DNA from: Pseudomonadota bacterium
GTDB taxonomy: Bacteria > Pseudomonadota > Gammaproteobacteria > Burkholderiales > SG8-39
Length of the DNA stretch: 64,000 nt
NCBI GenBank assembly: GCA_021811085.1
Contig: JAJZPQ010000013.1
Span: forward strand, 1-64,000
Reading direction: 5' to 3'
Position numbers and translations under genes: made by a program. A model generated the notes under the pieces. The model was given only the letters and a program-made list of their open reading frames with translations, did not search any database and had not been told where the DNA came from. Below are positions 56,345 through 64,000 of this stretch, piece by piece (positions within the stretch are counted from its first letter, which is position 1; the number at the start of each line of letters is the position of its first letter).

Positions 56345-57241
56345 TTAGGTATTGGAGACGTCGGCGGGCGGCGCAGCTTCGAAGCGCCAGGCTCCCGCGG
56401 CGTCGACCACCCAGCCGCCGGTGGGCGGTGCGAAGTGAGTGCCGAGGACCAGCACCGGCTTATTCGCGTAGCGCGCGAGGAAGTCGCGCCGCGTGCGCCG
56501 CGCCGCCGCGGCGTCCACGTCGAAGTTGTTGGCGAGATCGGGTTCGGCGCACTGCAGCGGATGATGCATCAGGTCACCGGTGATGACGGCCTCTTCGCCG
56601 TGCGAGGAAATGCGCACGCTGACATGGCCCGGGGTATGGCCCGGCGTCGGCTCCAGCCGCACCTCGGGGGTCAGCACCTGAGTCATGTCGACGAGCTCAG
56701 CCAGGCCGGCAGCTATGATGGGACGCACCGAATCGGCCATGACATCGCCGTCGCGATGTTCTGCGGCTTCGGAGGCCCAGTGCTCCCATTCCCTGCGTCC
56801 GAACAGGTAGCGCGCATTGGGGAAGGTCGGGATCCATTTGCCGTTCACGAGGCGCGTATTCCAGCCGACGTGATCGACATGCAGGTGGGTGCACAGCACC
56901 GTGTCTATGCTTTCCGCGGGGAATCCGGCTTCGGCGAGGTCGGCCAGGAACGGCCCTTGCAGCAGATTCCACGCGCGGATGCTGCGCGCCTTGTCGTTGC
57001 CGACGCAGGTATCGACGATGATGCGCCGTTGGCCCGTCTCGATGACGAAGCTGTGGATCGAACCGTACAGGCGACCGTCCGCATGCGCGAAATGCGGCCT
57101 GAGCCAGGCGTGGCGCTGCACCAGTACCGGCGTCGCCGCGGGAAACATGAGCTTGCCCGGAAACGGTTCGCCGCCGAGCTCGGCCACGCGCGTGATCCTG
57201 ACGTCGCCGACCTGCCAGCGCAGGAATTGTCCCTCGGCCAT
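56345..57241 (-). CDS. Metallo-beta-lactamase-fold hydrolase
   Basis: 298 aa from the ATG at 57241. THLHVDHVGW is the zinc-binding HxHxDH motif; TPGHTPGHVSV, ITGDLMHHP and GTHFAPPTGG give the remaining His/Asp ligands. The N-terminus ITRVAELGGEPFPGK and the HSFVIETGQRRIIVDT segment fit the lactonase/quorum-quenching branch. It is 16 nt after iorA, so co-transcribed. In this setting it may hydrolyse a CoA thioester or lactone made by the oxidoreductases; this is inference. Confidence 0.87.
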   Translation of the reverse strand: MAEGQFLRWQVGDVRITRVAELGGEPFPGKLMFPAATPVLVQRHAWLRPHFAHADGRLYGSIHSFVIETGQRRIIVDTCVGNDKARSIRAWNLLQGPFLADLAEAGFPAESIDTVLCTHLHVDHVGWNTRLVNGKWIPTFPNARYLFGRREWEHWASEAAEHRDGDVMADSVRPIIAAGLAELVDMTQVLTPEVRLEPTPGHTPGHVSVRISSHGEEAVITGDLMHHPLQCAEPDLANNFDVDAAAARRTRRDFLARYANKPVLVLGTHFAPPTGGWVVDAAGAWRFEAAPPADVSNT

Positions 57242-57257
57242 AGGCTGACCCCGCTGC

Positions 57258-59402
57258 TTACGCCGGCTGCAGCCAGCCGATGAAGCCGGCGCGCAGGCGC
57301 GCGAGCACGCGGTCCCAGACGCCCGGGTTCTGCACCACCTCGGCGCGGTAGAACGAGGGGCACAGGATCGCGGCATGCGCGACTTCGCCGCACAGTCCGC
57401 AACCGACGCAGGAGTGGTTCACGTGCGCGACCGGGTCGACTTTCAGGGGATCGGACGAAGGCGCGAGCGTGAGCGAGGGACAGCCCGAGAGCCGGATGCA
57501 GGAATGGTCGCCCGAGCAGGTCGCATCGTCCACGCCGAAGCGCGTGCGCACCACGCGTTCGCCCGATTTGAGCAGGCGCGCGAGCACCGGGCGGATGCGG
57601 CGCTGGCGCTCGAGCTGGCACTCGCCCTCGGCGATGATGACCTTGAGCCCGGCGTCGTCGGTGGTGAACGCCTCGCGCAGCGTCTTCGCCATGTCGGCGA
57701 CGCGGTAGGTGTAGACGTTGCGCAGCCATTTCACGCCGGCGCCGCGCAGCGTGTTTTCTATGGTGTGCTCGGCGCGCACCGGGCTCAGCTCCTGCGCCAG
57801 CTCCTCCGAGCCGCCCGGGGAGGACACCAGGTCCTGCGTTCCCGTGGCCGAGGTGTAGCCGTTCTTCATGATCAACAGCACTTTGTCGCCGCCGTTGAGC
57901 TGGTTGGAGGCGACGCCGGAGAGAAAGCCGTTGTGCCAGAAGCCGCCGTCGCCCATGATCGCCAGCGAACGGCCGGCCAGCATCGGTGCGACGCCGGCGC
58001 TGCTGGCGAGGCTCATGCCGTAGCCGAGGATGGAATTGCCCAGCGAAAACGGCGCGAACGTCGCGAACGAGTGGCAGCCGATATCGGCCGAAATGTGGCG
58101 CTTGCCGATGTCGCGCTCGACCAGCTTGATTGCGGCGAACACCGGGCGTTCGGGGCAGCCGACGCAGAAATTCGGCGGCCGCGGCGGCAGCGGCGCGCCG
58201 AGCAGCTCGGCCGCACGCGTGCGCGCCGCGTCCGCCGCCTCGCCCCAGCGCGCGCCGGCCGAAATGTCCAGGTGCGCGGCATGCGCGGCGAGAAAGCGCG
58301 CGAGCCCGTGCACGATCACTTCGGCCGTGTATTCGCCCGCCATCAGCAGCAGGTCCTTGCCGTGCAGCTTGGTCTGGATATCTGCGCGGCGCAGCGTGGT
58401 GGCGATGTCCTGCTCGATGAATTCCGGCTGGCCTTCTTCCACCACCAGCACCGCGGCCTTGCCTGAGCAGAATTCGTTGATTTCCTCGGGCACTAAAGGA
58501 TAGACCACGTTGAGCGCGAGGATGGGGATGCGGCTCGCGCCGAAATCGTCGGCGAGGCCGACAAGCTTGAGCGCGCGCAGCAGGTTGTTGTACAGGCCGC
58601 CCTGGCAGACGATGCCGACGCCGTGCTCGGTGCCTGCGAACTGCTCGTTCAGTTTGTGTTCGCGGATGAATTTGCGCGCCGCGGGCAGGCGCACGCCCAT
58701 TTTCAATTTCTCCTGCCGGTAGGTCGCCGGCGGATGCGGAATATGCTCGTAGTCGAACACGGCGGCTTCGGCCAGCAGCTTGCGCGTCGATACTGCGGGC
58801 GCGCGATTGGGGCCGGCGACGAAGCTGCCGTGCACATGGCAGGCGCGGATGCGCAGGTCCATGAACACCGGCGTGTTGGACGCTTCCGACAGCTCGAAGC
58901 CGCGTTCCACCAGGTTCACGATCGTGGCGAGGTTCGGCCGCGGGTCCAGCATCCACATCGACGACTTCAGCGCGACCGCGTGGGTGCGCTCCTGCGCCAC
59001 GCTCGCGCCCTCGCCGTAATCCTCGCCCACCACGATCAGCGCGCCGCCGAGCACGCCCGCGGACGCGACGTGGGTCAGGGCATCGGAGGCGACGTTGGTG
59101 CCGACGATGGATTTCCAGGTCACCGCGCCGCGCGCCGGATAATTGATCGAAGCGCCGAGCATGGCCGCCGCCGAGGCTTCGTTGGTGCAGGCCTCGACGT
59201 GAACGCCCAGCTCGTCCATGTAGTCGCGCGCCTGCACCATCACGTCGAGCAGATGCGACACCGGCGCGCCCTGGTAGCCGCCGACATAGGACACGCCAGA
59301 CTGCAGCAGCGCTTTGGTCACGGCGAGTATGCCTTCGCCGTGAAAGGTCTCGCCTGCACCGAGCTTGAGCGACTCGATTTCTGCGTTGAATTGTCTCTCC
59401 AT
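57258..59402 (-). CDS. iorA: Indolepyruvate:ferredoxin oxidoreductase, alpha subunit
   Basis: 714 aa, full length. N-terminal pyrimidine domain: SYVGGYQGAPVSHLLDV and VEACTNEASAAAMLGASINYP. CVGCPERPVF precedes the ThDP domain with MGDGGFWHNGFLSG (about residue 480) and NGYTSATGTQD. Two C-terminal cysteine clusters (CSGDHSCIRLSGC and CVGCGLCGEVAHAAILC) fit two [4Fe-4S] centres. With IorB it oxidises indolepyruvate or phenylpyruvate with CoA. GGAGGAAAGG precedes the ATG. It lies 63 nt after iorB and 16 nt before the metallo-hydrolase. Confidence 0.93.
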   Translation of the reverse strand: MERQFNAEIESLKLGAGETFHGEGILAVTKALLQSGVSYVGGYQGAPVSHLLDVMVQARDYMDELGVHVEACTNEASAAAMLGASINYPARGAVTWKSIVGTNVASDALTHVASAGVLGGALIVVGEDYGEGASVAQERTHAVALKSSMWMLDPRPNLATIVNLVERGFELSEASNTPVFMDLRIRACHVHGSFVAGPNRAPAVSTRKLLAEAAVFDYEHIPHPPATYRQEKLKMGVRLPAARKFIREHKLNEQFAGTEHGVGIVCQGGLYNNLLRALKLVGLADDFGASRIPILALNVVYPLVPEEINEFCSGKAAVLVVEEGQPEFIEQDIATTLRRADIQTKLHGKDLLLMAGEYTAEVIVHGLARFLAAHAAHLDISAGARWGEAADAARTRAAELLGAPLPPRPPNFCVGCPERPVFAAIKLVERDIGKRHISADIGCHSFATFAPFSLGNSILGYGMSLASSAGVAPMLAGRSLAIMGDGGFWHNGFLSGVASNQLNGGDKVLLIMKNGYTSATGTQDLVSSPGGSEELAQELSPVRAEHTIENTLRGAGVKWLRNVYTYRVADMAKTLREAFTTDDAGLKVIIAEGECQLERQRRIRPVLARLLKSGERVVRTRFGVDDATCSGDHSCIRLSGCPSLTLAPSSDPLKVDPVAHVNHSCVGCGLCGEVAHAAILCPSFYRAEVVQNPGVWDRVLARLRAGFIGWLQPA

Positions 59403-59439
59403 GAATCCTTTCCTCCGAAGGCTGATTTCCGGGGGATCT

Positions 59440-59462
59440 AAAAGGGGGCGGGGCCCCCTTTT
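59440..59462 (-). other. Stem-loop between iorB and iorA
   Basis: A perfect 10-bp stem (AAAAGGGGGC and complement) with a 3-nt loop fills the iorB-iorA spacer. In the transcript it is flanked by U and A residues like a weak terminator, so it may set the iorA:iorB ratio. Confidence 0.6.
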
Positions 59463-59465
59463 CCC

Positions 59466-61067
59466 CTAGGCCGCCTTCTTCTGGGCGCCTGTCCGACGCA
59501 TGAATTGGACGATTTCCGGCCGCTGCGGCAGCGGCGCGATGCCGTGCGTCGCCAGCGTCGCTTCCAGTCCGCGGCCTTCGGGGTCGGCAAGCGCGCCCAG
59601 GCGTGCGGCGCGCACGGCCTGTGCACGCTGCTTGGTGTCGCTCAGCTTGCCGCTTTCGACCAGAGTATCGAAAATGCGCAGGAAATTCGCCTTGGCGCGC
59701 CGGTTGGTGTCGCCGTAGCCTTTGATCAGCCGCCCGCACAGCGCGATCTCCAGCGCGAGTTCCGAGTCCGCGCTTGTTGCAGCCGCTGCGGCGATCGCGG
59801 CGAGCCAGCGCTCGATCAACGCCTGCTCCTCGGCATAGCGCGCGCTCCTGCGCCGCAGCGGCCGCAGCGCCGCGAGCAGGCGCAGCATCGAAAAGCCTGT
59901 GATGCTGCTGCTGTTCACGTGCAGCCCCACATTCAATTTATGCGTCAGGCCGCGCTTTTCGGTCCAGGCGACGAGGCGCCTGGACAGGCCCGGTGGCAGC
60001 AGCGCCGCCATTTCCTCCACGCCGGGCTTCAGGTATTCGATGATGCGCACCGGCTCGCCCGGCTTGGCCTGCACTTCCGTGCGCACGCGCTCGAAGCGGC
60101 TGCGGCGCGACTTCAGGTCGGCGACCCGGATCACGTCTTCGTAGCTCATCCACAGCGCGAGAAAGCGCGCGGTTTCGCGGGTGAGCTCGTACTCCTCGGT
60201 CGCGGCTTGTGCCTGCTCGAGTTTGGCGATCGGCGCGAGCCGGTCCAGATACAGCGCGGCATAGTTTTCGTCCTGGAAGTCGGCCACGCGCGCCGCGCCG
60301 CGTTCGAGCATTTCCTGCACTTGCGCGGGAAAGCTCTGGCGCAGACGCTGCTGCAGCGATGGCGCCAGCGGCCTGGTAGAAGGCGCCAGCGTTTCGCTGT
60401 CCTGTGCCGGCGCGGTCGCGACTTCAGGCGGCTCGCCCGCAGCGGCCGCATAGCCCAGCGCGAAGCCTCTGAGGCTGGTTTCGGCGCCTTTGCCGGCGCT
60501 GCGTATCGCGTCCTCGCAAGCGGCGCGCGGCAGCGGCAGCGTACCCGAGCCGGCGAGCGCGCCGAACAGCGCCGCGTTGATCATGGCGCCGGTGTTCGCG
60601 GCGAGCTTATGGAAATCGGTAAGGATAGCGCGCTTGGCCAGCGCCTGCGCCGCGGCCAGGATGCGTTCGCTGTCGTAGCGTCCATCGCCCAGGGCTATTT
60701 TTTCATCGACGGTGTAGATGCGGTGGGTCGAGGCGATGAGCGTGGTGCGCGCGGGCGTGACATAGCCGTTCAACAGCGCGCGCCCGGCCTCGAGCAGCTC
60801 GGAGGCGAGCATGACGTCGATATCCGCGGGCGAGGGCGCGAGCGGCATCACCGGGCGCCGGCCCTGCAGTTCGGCCGCGCGCAGCGGATACAGTTCGATG
60901 TAGTAGGTGGTCGCGCCGGTGCGCTGCGCCACGCCGGGGATGGAGGTGCTCTGCACCGGGTAGCCTTCGGCCGTCGCAGCGGTGATGATCCAGTCGGCAA
61001 GCACTCCGCCGCCCTCGCCGCCGAGTGCGGCGATCAGGATGGTAATCGGGCGCTGGTTCAATTTCAT
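59466..61067 (-). CDS. iorB: Indolepyruvate oxidoreductase beta subunit with large C-terminal extension
   Basis: 533 aa from ATG 61067, against about 190-210 for archaeal-type IorB. Residues 1-200 are the gamma/beta core: ILIAALGGEGGGVLADWIITAA and STSIPGVAQRTGATTYY. About 330 residues follow, mostly helical, with RETARFLALWMSYEDVIRVADLK, GLHVNSSSITGFSM and CGRLIKGYGDTNRRAK. The last resembles ELIRGYGHVKLRHL near the end of the fused enzyme at 248-3784, so both carry the same DUF6537-like domain. The open frame runs upstream through stem-loop repeats and is not used. Confidence 0.9.
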   Translation of the reverse strand: MKLNQRPITILIAALGGEGGGVLADWIITAATAEGYPVQSTSIPGVAQRTGATTYYIELYPLRAAELQGRRPVMPLAPSPADIDVMLASELLEAGRALLNGYVTPARTTLIASTHRIYTVDEKIALGDGRYDSERILAAAQALAKRAILTDFHKLAANTGAMINAALFGALAGSGTLPLPRAACEDAIRSAGKGAETSLRGFALGYAAAAGEPPEVATAPAQDSETLAPSTRPLAPSLQQRLRQSFPAQVQEMLERGAARVADFQDENYAALYLDRLAPIAKLEQAQAATEEYELTRETARFLALWMSYEDVIRVADLKSRRSRFERVRTEVQAKPGEPVRIIEYLKPGVEEMAALLPPGLSRRLVAWTEKRGLTHKLNVGLHVNSSSITGFSMLRLLAALRPLRRRSARYAEEQALIERWLAAIAAAAATSADSELALEIALCGRLIKGYGDTNRRAKANFLRIFDTLVESGKLSDTKQRAQAVRAARLGALADPEGRGLEATLATHGIAPLPQRPEIVQFMRRTGAQKKAA

Positions 61068-61121
61068 TGTTTGGTCAGTCCCGTTCCATATACAAGGCAA
61101 ACCTTGCGCGCTGCGCGCGCC

Positions 61122-61172
61122 AACCGTGTTTTCTGCGCGGATGAAAAGCGCATCCGCGCAGAAAACACGGTT
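61122..61172. repeat. Stem-loop repeat 1 of 3 in the padI-iorB spacer
   Basis: A perfect 22-bp inverted repeat: arms 61122-61143 and 61151-61172 around the 7-nt loop AAAAGCG. The tip reads GGATG-loop-CATCC. It lies 54 nt upstream of the iorB start. Confidence 0.9.
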
Positions 61173-61210
61173 ATGGATAAAAGCAATAACGGTTTTGGGT
61201 TTATACAAGG

Positions 61211-61257
61211 TCGTCGATTGCGCACGGATGTGCTTTTCATCCGTGCGCAATCGACGA
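61211..61257. repeat. Stem-loop repeat 2 of 3
   Basis: A perfect 20-bp inverted repeat: arms 61211-61230 and 61238-61257, loop TGCTTTT. The tip GGATG-TGCTTTT-CATCC is nearly the reverse complement of repeat 1's tip (GGATG-CGCTTTT-CATCC), so the two are related elements in opposite orientation. Confidence 0.9.
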
Positions 61258-61260
61258 TCC

Positions 61261-61284
61261 GCGCGGACGGTTTCTCGTCCGCGC
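61261..61284. repeat. Stem-loop repeat 3 of 3
   Basis: GCGCGGACG-GTTTCT-CGTCCGCGC, a perfect 9-bp stem whose tip (GGACG/CGTCC with a TTTC loop) resembles repeats 1 and 2. It lies 3 nt from repeat 2 and 66 nt from the padI-like stop. Confidence 0.85.
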
Positions 61285-61350
61285 AACAGGCGCACTTTAC
61301 AACATTGGGAACCCGATTTAGGTCGTCGCGTAGGGAATAGTTTCGCAGCG

Positions 61351-62700
61351 TCAGCCGCGCCCGGCCTCGGCGCTTGCCGTGCCCTTGGCCGCGGCAAAAC
61401 CCCGGATGCGCGCAAGGTTATTCGCCAGGGTGCGCTCTATATGCTCGACCTGATCCGGGTCCAGGTGCCGGTACTTGCCCAGCACCTCCAGATATTCGTC
61501 TATCGGCTTTGCGTTTTCCGCCGGGTGCGTCAGCTGCAGTCCGTCGCGCGGATTGAATTCCCACAGCAGCACGAAATTGGTTTCGACCGCCTTGCGTGCG
61601 ACCTCGATGTTCTGGTCGGAGGGGAAGCGCCAGCCCGTGGTGCAGGGCGAATAGATGTGCAGATAGGCGAACCCGGTCTTGGCCGCTTCGATCGCGCGCT
61701 CGAGCTTGTCGTACAGGTCCTGCATGAACGCGGTGGAGGCGGTCGCCACGTAGGCGCAGTTGTGCATCACCATCAGCAGCGGCAGGTTCTTCGCATCCTG
61801 GGTCTTGCCGTGGGCGCGCTCTCCGACCGGGGTGGTCGAGGTCCACGCGCCGTACGGGGTGCAGCCCGAGCGCTGCATGCCGGTGTTCATGTAGCCTTCG
61901 TTGTCGACGCAGATGTACAGGATCTCCTCGCCGCGCTCGGCTGCGCCCGAGAGCGACTGGAACCCCACGTCCGCGGTGCCGCCGTCGCCGGCGAGCGCCA
62001 CTGCCATCACGTCGCGGCCCATGCGCTTGTAGTGGCGGCGCACGCCGGCGAGCATGGATGCGGTGTTGGTCAGCAGCGGATGGAACACCGGCACCTTGGT
62101 GCCGGTGAGCCCGTTGTAGCCGACCGAGCCCATGCCCGGAATGCAGCCGGGCGGAGTCGCCACCACCACGTCCGGGCCGATGCGGCGCAGCGTGTGGCGC
62201 ATGATCAGTTCCGTGTTGCAGCCCTGGCAGCCCGAGAGCCCGGGCGCGAACAGATCCTCGAGATTGCCGACCTCGTTGTAGATGCGCGCGGTTTTGACGT
62301 GCTTCAGCGCCCCCGTGGTGCAAACCTTGACGCAAGCCGGATCGCCCGCGCACATGTCGCATTTGATCACATGGCCGGCTTGCGCATCGTAGGCGATGCC
62401 GCCATAGGCGCAGCCCACGGTGCACAAGAGGCAGTTCACGCACTTCGACCCGTCCCAGGCGATCACGCCGCTGCCCGCATTTTTCGCGAGCGCACCGGCG
62501 GGGCAGTTGAGCACGCATTCCGGATCGCCGCACTGGCGGCACAGCGCGAGCTCGAAGCCCTCGCCCGAGGGCACGATCTGAATGCGCGATTGCAGCTGAT
62601 CGTCGGATTGCGCCTTGGCCCGCGCGCAGGCGCTCATGCACTCGTTGCAGCCGTCGCAGGCGTCCGCTTTGAAATAGATTGTCTCGTATGCCGCGCCCAT
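61351..62700 (-). CDS. Phenylglyoxylate/2-oxoacid:acceptor oxidoreductase beta subunit with N-terminal ferredoxin domain (PadI-like)
   Basis: 449 aa. Residues about 10-130 form a multi-cluster ferredoxin domain: CDGCNECMSAC, CRQCGDPECVLNC, CVNCLLCTVGC and CDMCAGDPACVKVC. The rest is a PorB-type ThDP subunit: GLSGCQGCNTELIM, PPGCIPGMGS, ALAGDGGTADVGFQSL and CVDNEGYMNTGMQRSG. Length and layout match PadI of phenylglyoxylate dehydrogenase, which turns phenylglyoxylate plus CoA and NAD into benzoyl-CoA. It is 3 nt after the PadH-like gene, as in known pad operons. The alpha subunit is expected outside the window. Confidence 0.85.
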   Translation of the reverse strand: MGAAYETIYFKADACDGCNECMSACARAKAQSDDQLQSRIQIVPSGEGFELALCRQCGDPECVLNCPAGALAKNAGSGVIAWDGSKCVNCLLCTVGCAYGGIAYDAQAGHVIKCDMCAGDPACVKVCTTGALKHVKTARIYNEVGNLEDLFAPGLSGCQGCNTELIMRHTLRRIGPDVVVATPPGCIPGMGSVGYNGLTGTKVPVFHPLLTNTASMLAGVRRHYKRMGRDVMAVALAGDGGTADVGFQSLSGAAERGEEILYICVDNEGYMNTGMQRSGCTPYGAWTSTTPVGERAHGKTQDAKNLPLLMVMHNCAYVATASTAFMQDLYDKLERAIEAAKTGFAYLHIYSPCTTGWRFPSDQNIEVARKAVETNFVLLWEFNPRDGLQLTHPAENAKPIDEYLEVLGKYRHLDPDQVEHIERTLANNLARIRGFAAAKGTASAEAGRG

Positions 62701-62703
62701 GCC

Positions 62704-63966
62704 CTATCTCCAGTTGCGTGACATCAGCGCGCGCGCCGTATCCTGCGGCGAGCGCAGGAACGCGAGCTTTTCATCGCCGAGGTCGATTGCGCGCAGGATC
62801 AGTTCCCACATGATGCCCGGGTCGAATGCGCTGTTGACGCCGAAAATCCCGGCCAGCCGGTTCTCCTTGAGCACGATCTTGAGGTAGCGCTTCGCCGCGG
62901 CGTCCACCTGCTTCTTCACCTCGACACCGGACGAGTCCAAGGCGCCCTCGTGCACCCCGACTGAAACCGCCTGCTCGCCGAAAAAGCTGTAGGTGTTGAG
63001 CGGCACGCCGCCGGCATAGGTCTTGATGCCGGGGTCTTCGGCCATCGCCATGCCGGCGATGCGCCCCTGGTCCACGGCATCGGGCAGGATGCCGTTGATG
63101 ATCCTGCTGTCGCTGAAGAAACCGCGCGCCTGCGCCACGTCTCCCGCAGCCCAGATATTGGCGACGTTGGTGCGCATGTGTTCGTCCACCAGCACCCCGC
63201 GCTCGGTCGCTACGCCGCTGCCCGCAAGAAAATCCGTCACCGGCGCGACGCCCGTGGCGACGAGCAGCAGGTCCGCTTCGATCTCGGTGCCGTCGGCGAG
63301 CAACGCGCGACAGCCCGCGCCCTTAGCCGCAACCGAGGCCACGCTTTTCCCGGTCAGCAGGTGCACGCCCTTGCTGCTGAATACGCCTTCGATGATCCCC
63401 GCGGCTTCGGCGTCGAAATAGCCGGAGAGCACGTGCGGCTGCAGCTCGACCACGCTCACGTCCACACCGCCCTTGGCCAGGTTCTCCGCCGCGTGCATGC
63501 CGATGAGGCCGCCGCCCAGCACGAGCGCGCGCTTCACCTGCGGCAGCGCCTCGCGCAAGGCGAGCGCGTCGGCCAGCGTGCGCAGCACATGAAACTTCAG
63601 TCCGGCGAGGCCGGGTATGGGCGGCAGCAGGGGTGCGGCGCCGGTCGCAAGCAGCAGCTTGTCGAAGCCGATCCGGCTGCCGTCGGCGAGTTCGACCGCG
63701 TTCGCGCCTGCGTTCAGGTTCCGTACGTTCGCGCCGCGCAGGTAGTTCACCTTGTGCTCGGCGAAATAGGCTTCGTCGCGCAGGAACACGCGGCCCGGAT
63801 CGGAGCGGCCCGAGACCACATAGGGCAGGACAGTGGGCGAATAAGGCAGGCTGTCGTCCCGCGTAAGCAGTGTGACATCGCCTTCCGTGTCGTGCAGCCG
63901 GATCGCATGCAGCGCCGACAAAGCCGCATGGCTGGCGCCGACGATCAGGTAATGGGCGTGGTGCAT
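62704..63966 (-). CDS. FAD-dependent NAD(P) oxidoreductase subunit (PadH-like)
   Basis: 420 aa. HYLIVGASHAALSALHAIRL binds FAD, RALVLGGGLIGMHAAENLA binds NAD, and NIWAAGDVAQARG closes the FAD site; the fold is that of nitrite-reductase/ferredoxin-reductase-like flavoproteins. Size and place directly before a PadI-like gene match PadH, the subunit passing electrons from the iron-sulfur core to NAD. GAGGAAAC lies 5 nt before the ATG at 63966. Only 34 nt upstream are visible, so the operon start is outside the window. Confidence 0.87.
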   Translation of the reverse strand: MHHAHYLIVGASHAALSALHAIRLHDTEGDVTLLTRDDSLPYSPTVLPYVVSGRSDPGRVFLRDEAYFAEHKVNYLRGANVRNLNAGANAVELADGSRIGFDKLLLATGAAPLLPPIPGLAGLKFHVLRTLADALALREALPQVKRALVLGGGLIGMHAAENLAKGGVDVSVVELQPHVLSGYFDAEAAGIIEGVFSSKGVHLLTGKSVASVAAKGAGCRALLADGTEIEADLLLVATGVAPVTDFLAGSGVATERGVLVDEHMRTNVANIWAAGDVAQARGFFSDSRIINGILPDAVDQGRIAGMAMAEDPGIKTYAGGVPLNTYSFFGEQAVSVGVHEGALDSSGVEVKKQVDAAAKRYLKIVLKENRLAGIFGVNSAFDPGIMWELILRAIDLGDEKLAFLRSPQDTARALMSRNWR

Positions 63967-64000
63967 ATTGTTTCCTCACGTTGCGAGGGAATACCTTCCC

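Noticed and set aside
56228-57283. Plus-strand open frame opposite the metallo-hydrolase
   Set aside because: An antisense shadow; the minus strand carries the zinc-binding motif and operon spacing.
61122-61284. CRISPR array
   Set aside because: The three elements are single hairpins with unequal arms and no regularly sized spacers; no cas gene is near.
61068-61415. N-terminal extension of IorB through the spacer
   Set aside because: The extra residues are translations of the palindromic repeats and of the padI end; the conserved core starts at the ATG 61067.

Overview
The window is bacterial chromosome from a GC-rich betaproteobacterium. The evidence is the gene order tRNA-Tyr/Gly/Thr-tuf-tRNA-Trp-secE-nusG-rplKAJL-rpoBC ... 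rpsL-rpsG-fusA-tuf-S10-spc-alpha in one contiguous block, together with the sequence character of the proteins. Genes for phenylglyoxylate and indolepyruvate oxidoreductases suggest a facultatively or strictly anaerobic degrader of aromatic compounds (Rhodocyclales or a relative), but the exact taxon cannot be fixed from the sequence.

Layout. (1) 1-7.7 kb, accessory metabolism: the end of a ChaC-like gene, a fused 1178-aa indolepyruvate:ferredoxin oxidoreductase (minus strand), a divergent ThDP enzyme plus a DUF1932-type dehydrogenase, a small J-domain protein and an alpha/beta hydrolase. (2) 7.9-21.9 kb: a sigma70-like promoter, three tRNAs, tuf copy 1, tRNA-Trp, secE-nusG, the L11-L1 and L10-L12 genes and rpoBC, closed by a strong intrinsic terminator. 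(3) 22.0-24.7 kb: an old-yellow-enzyme reductase (minus) and acetate kinase (plus) interrupt the usual rpoC-rpsL junction. (4) 24.75-43.97 kb: str, S10, spc and alpha operons with recognisable promoters before rpsL, rplN and rpsM, a second identical tuf, secY, infA, rpmJ and rpoA, ending in a terminator after rplQ. (5) 44.0-55.6 kb, mixed accessory genes: a SAM-hydrolase family protein, a secreted cysteine-repeat protein, glycerate kinase, an esterase, a membrane GGDEF-EAL protein next to an N-acyl amino acid synthase-like protein, a decayed MaoC hydratase, an isopropylmalate dehydrogenase-family gene, a DUF2237 protein, a flavoprotein and a membrane protein. (6) 55.6-64.0 kb: a minus-strand cluster reading PadH-like flavoprotein, PadI-like beta subunit, long IorB, IorA, metallo-hydrolase and nitroreductase. 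This looks like a module for CoA-dependent oxidation of aromatic 2-oxoacids (phenylpyruvate or indolepyruvate, and phenylglyoxylate).

Features that ordinary annotation would miss: three consecutive, closely related perfect stem-loops inside the Pad/Ior operon (61122-61284); degenerate 7-bp tandem repeats after both tuf genes and before rpoB; Lys/Ala/Pro-rich C-terminal tails on several ribosomal proteins; a twin C-x8-C-x9-C-x10/11-C periplasmic protein; and a possible signal-synthase/receptor pair (FeeM-like protein plus 7TM-GGDEF-EAL protein). I saw no CRISPR array, prophage, transposase or rRNA gene. Functional assignments rest on motif recognition from memory, because no database search was possible.
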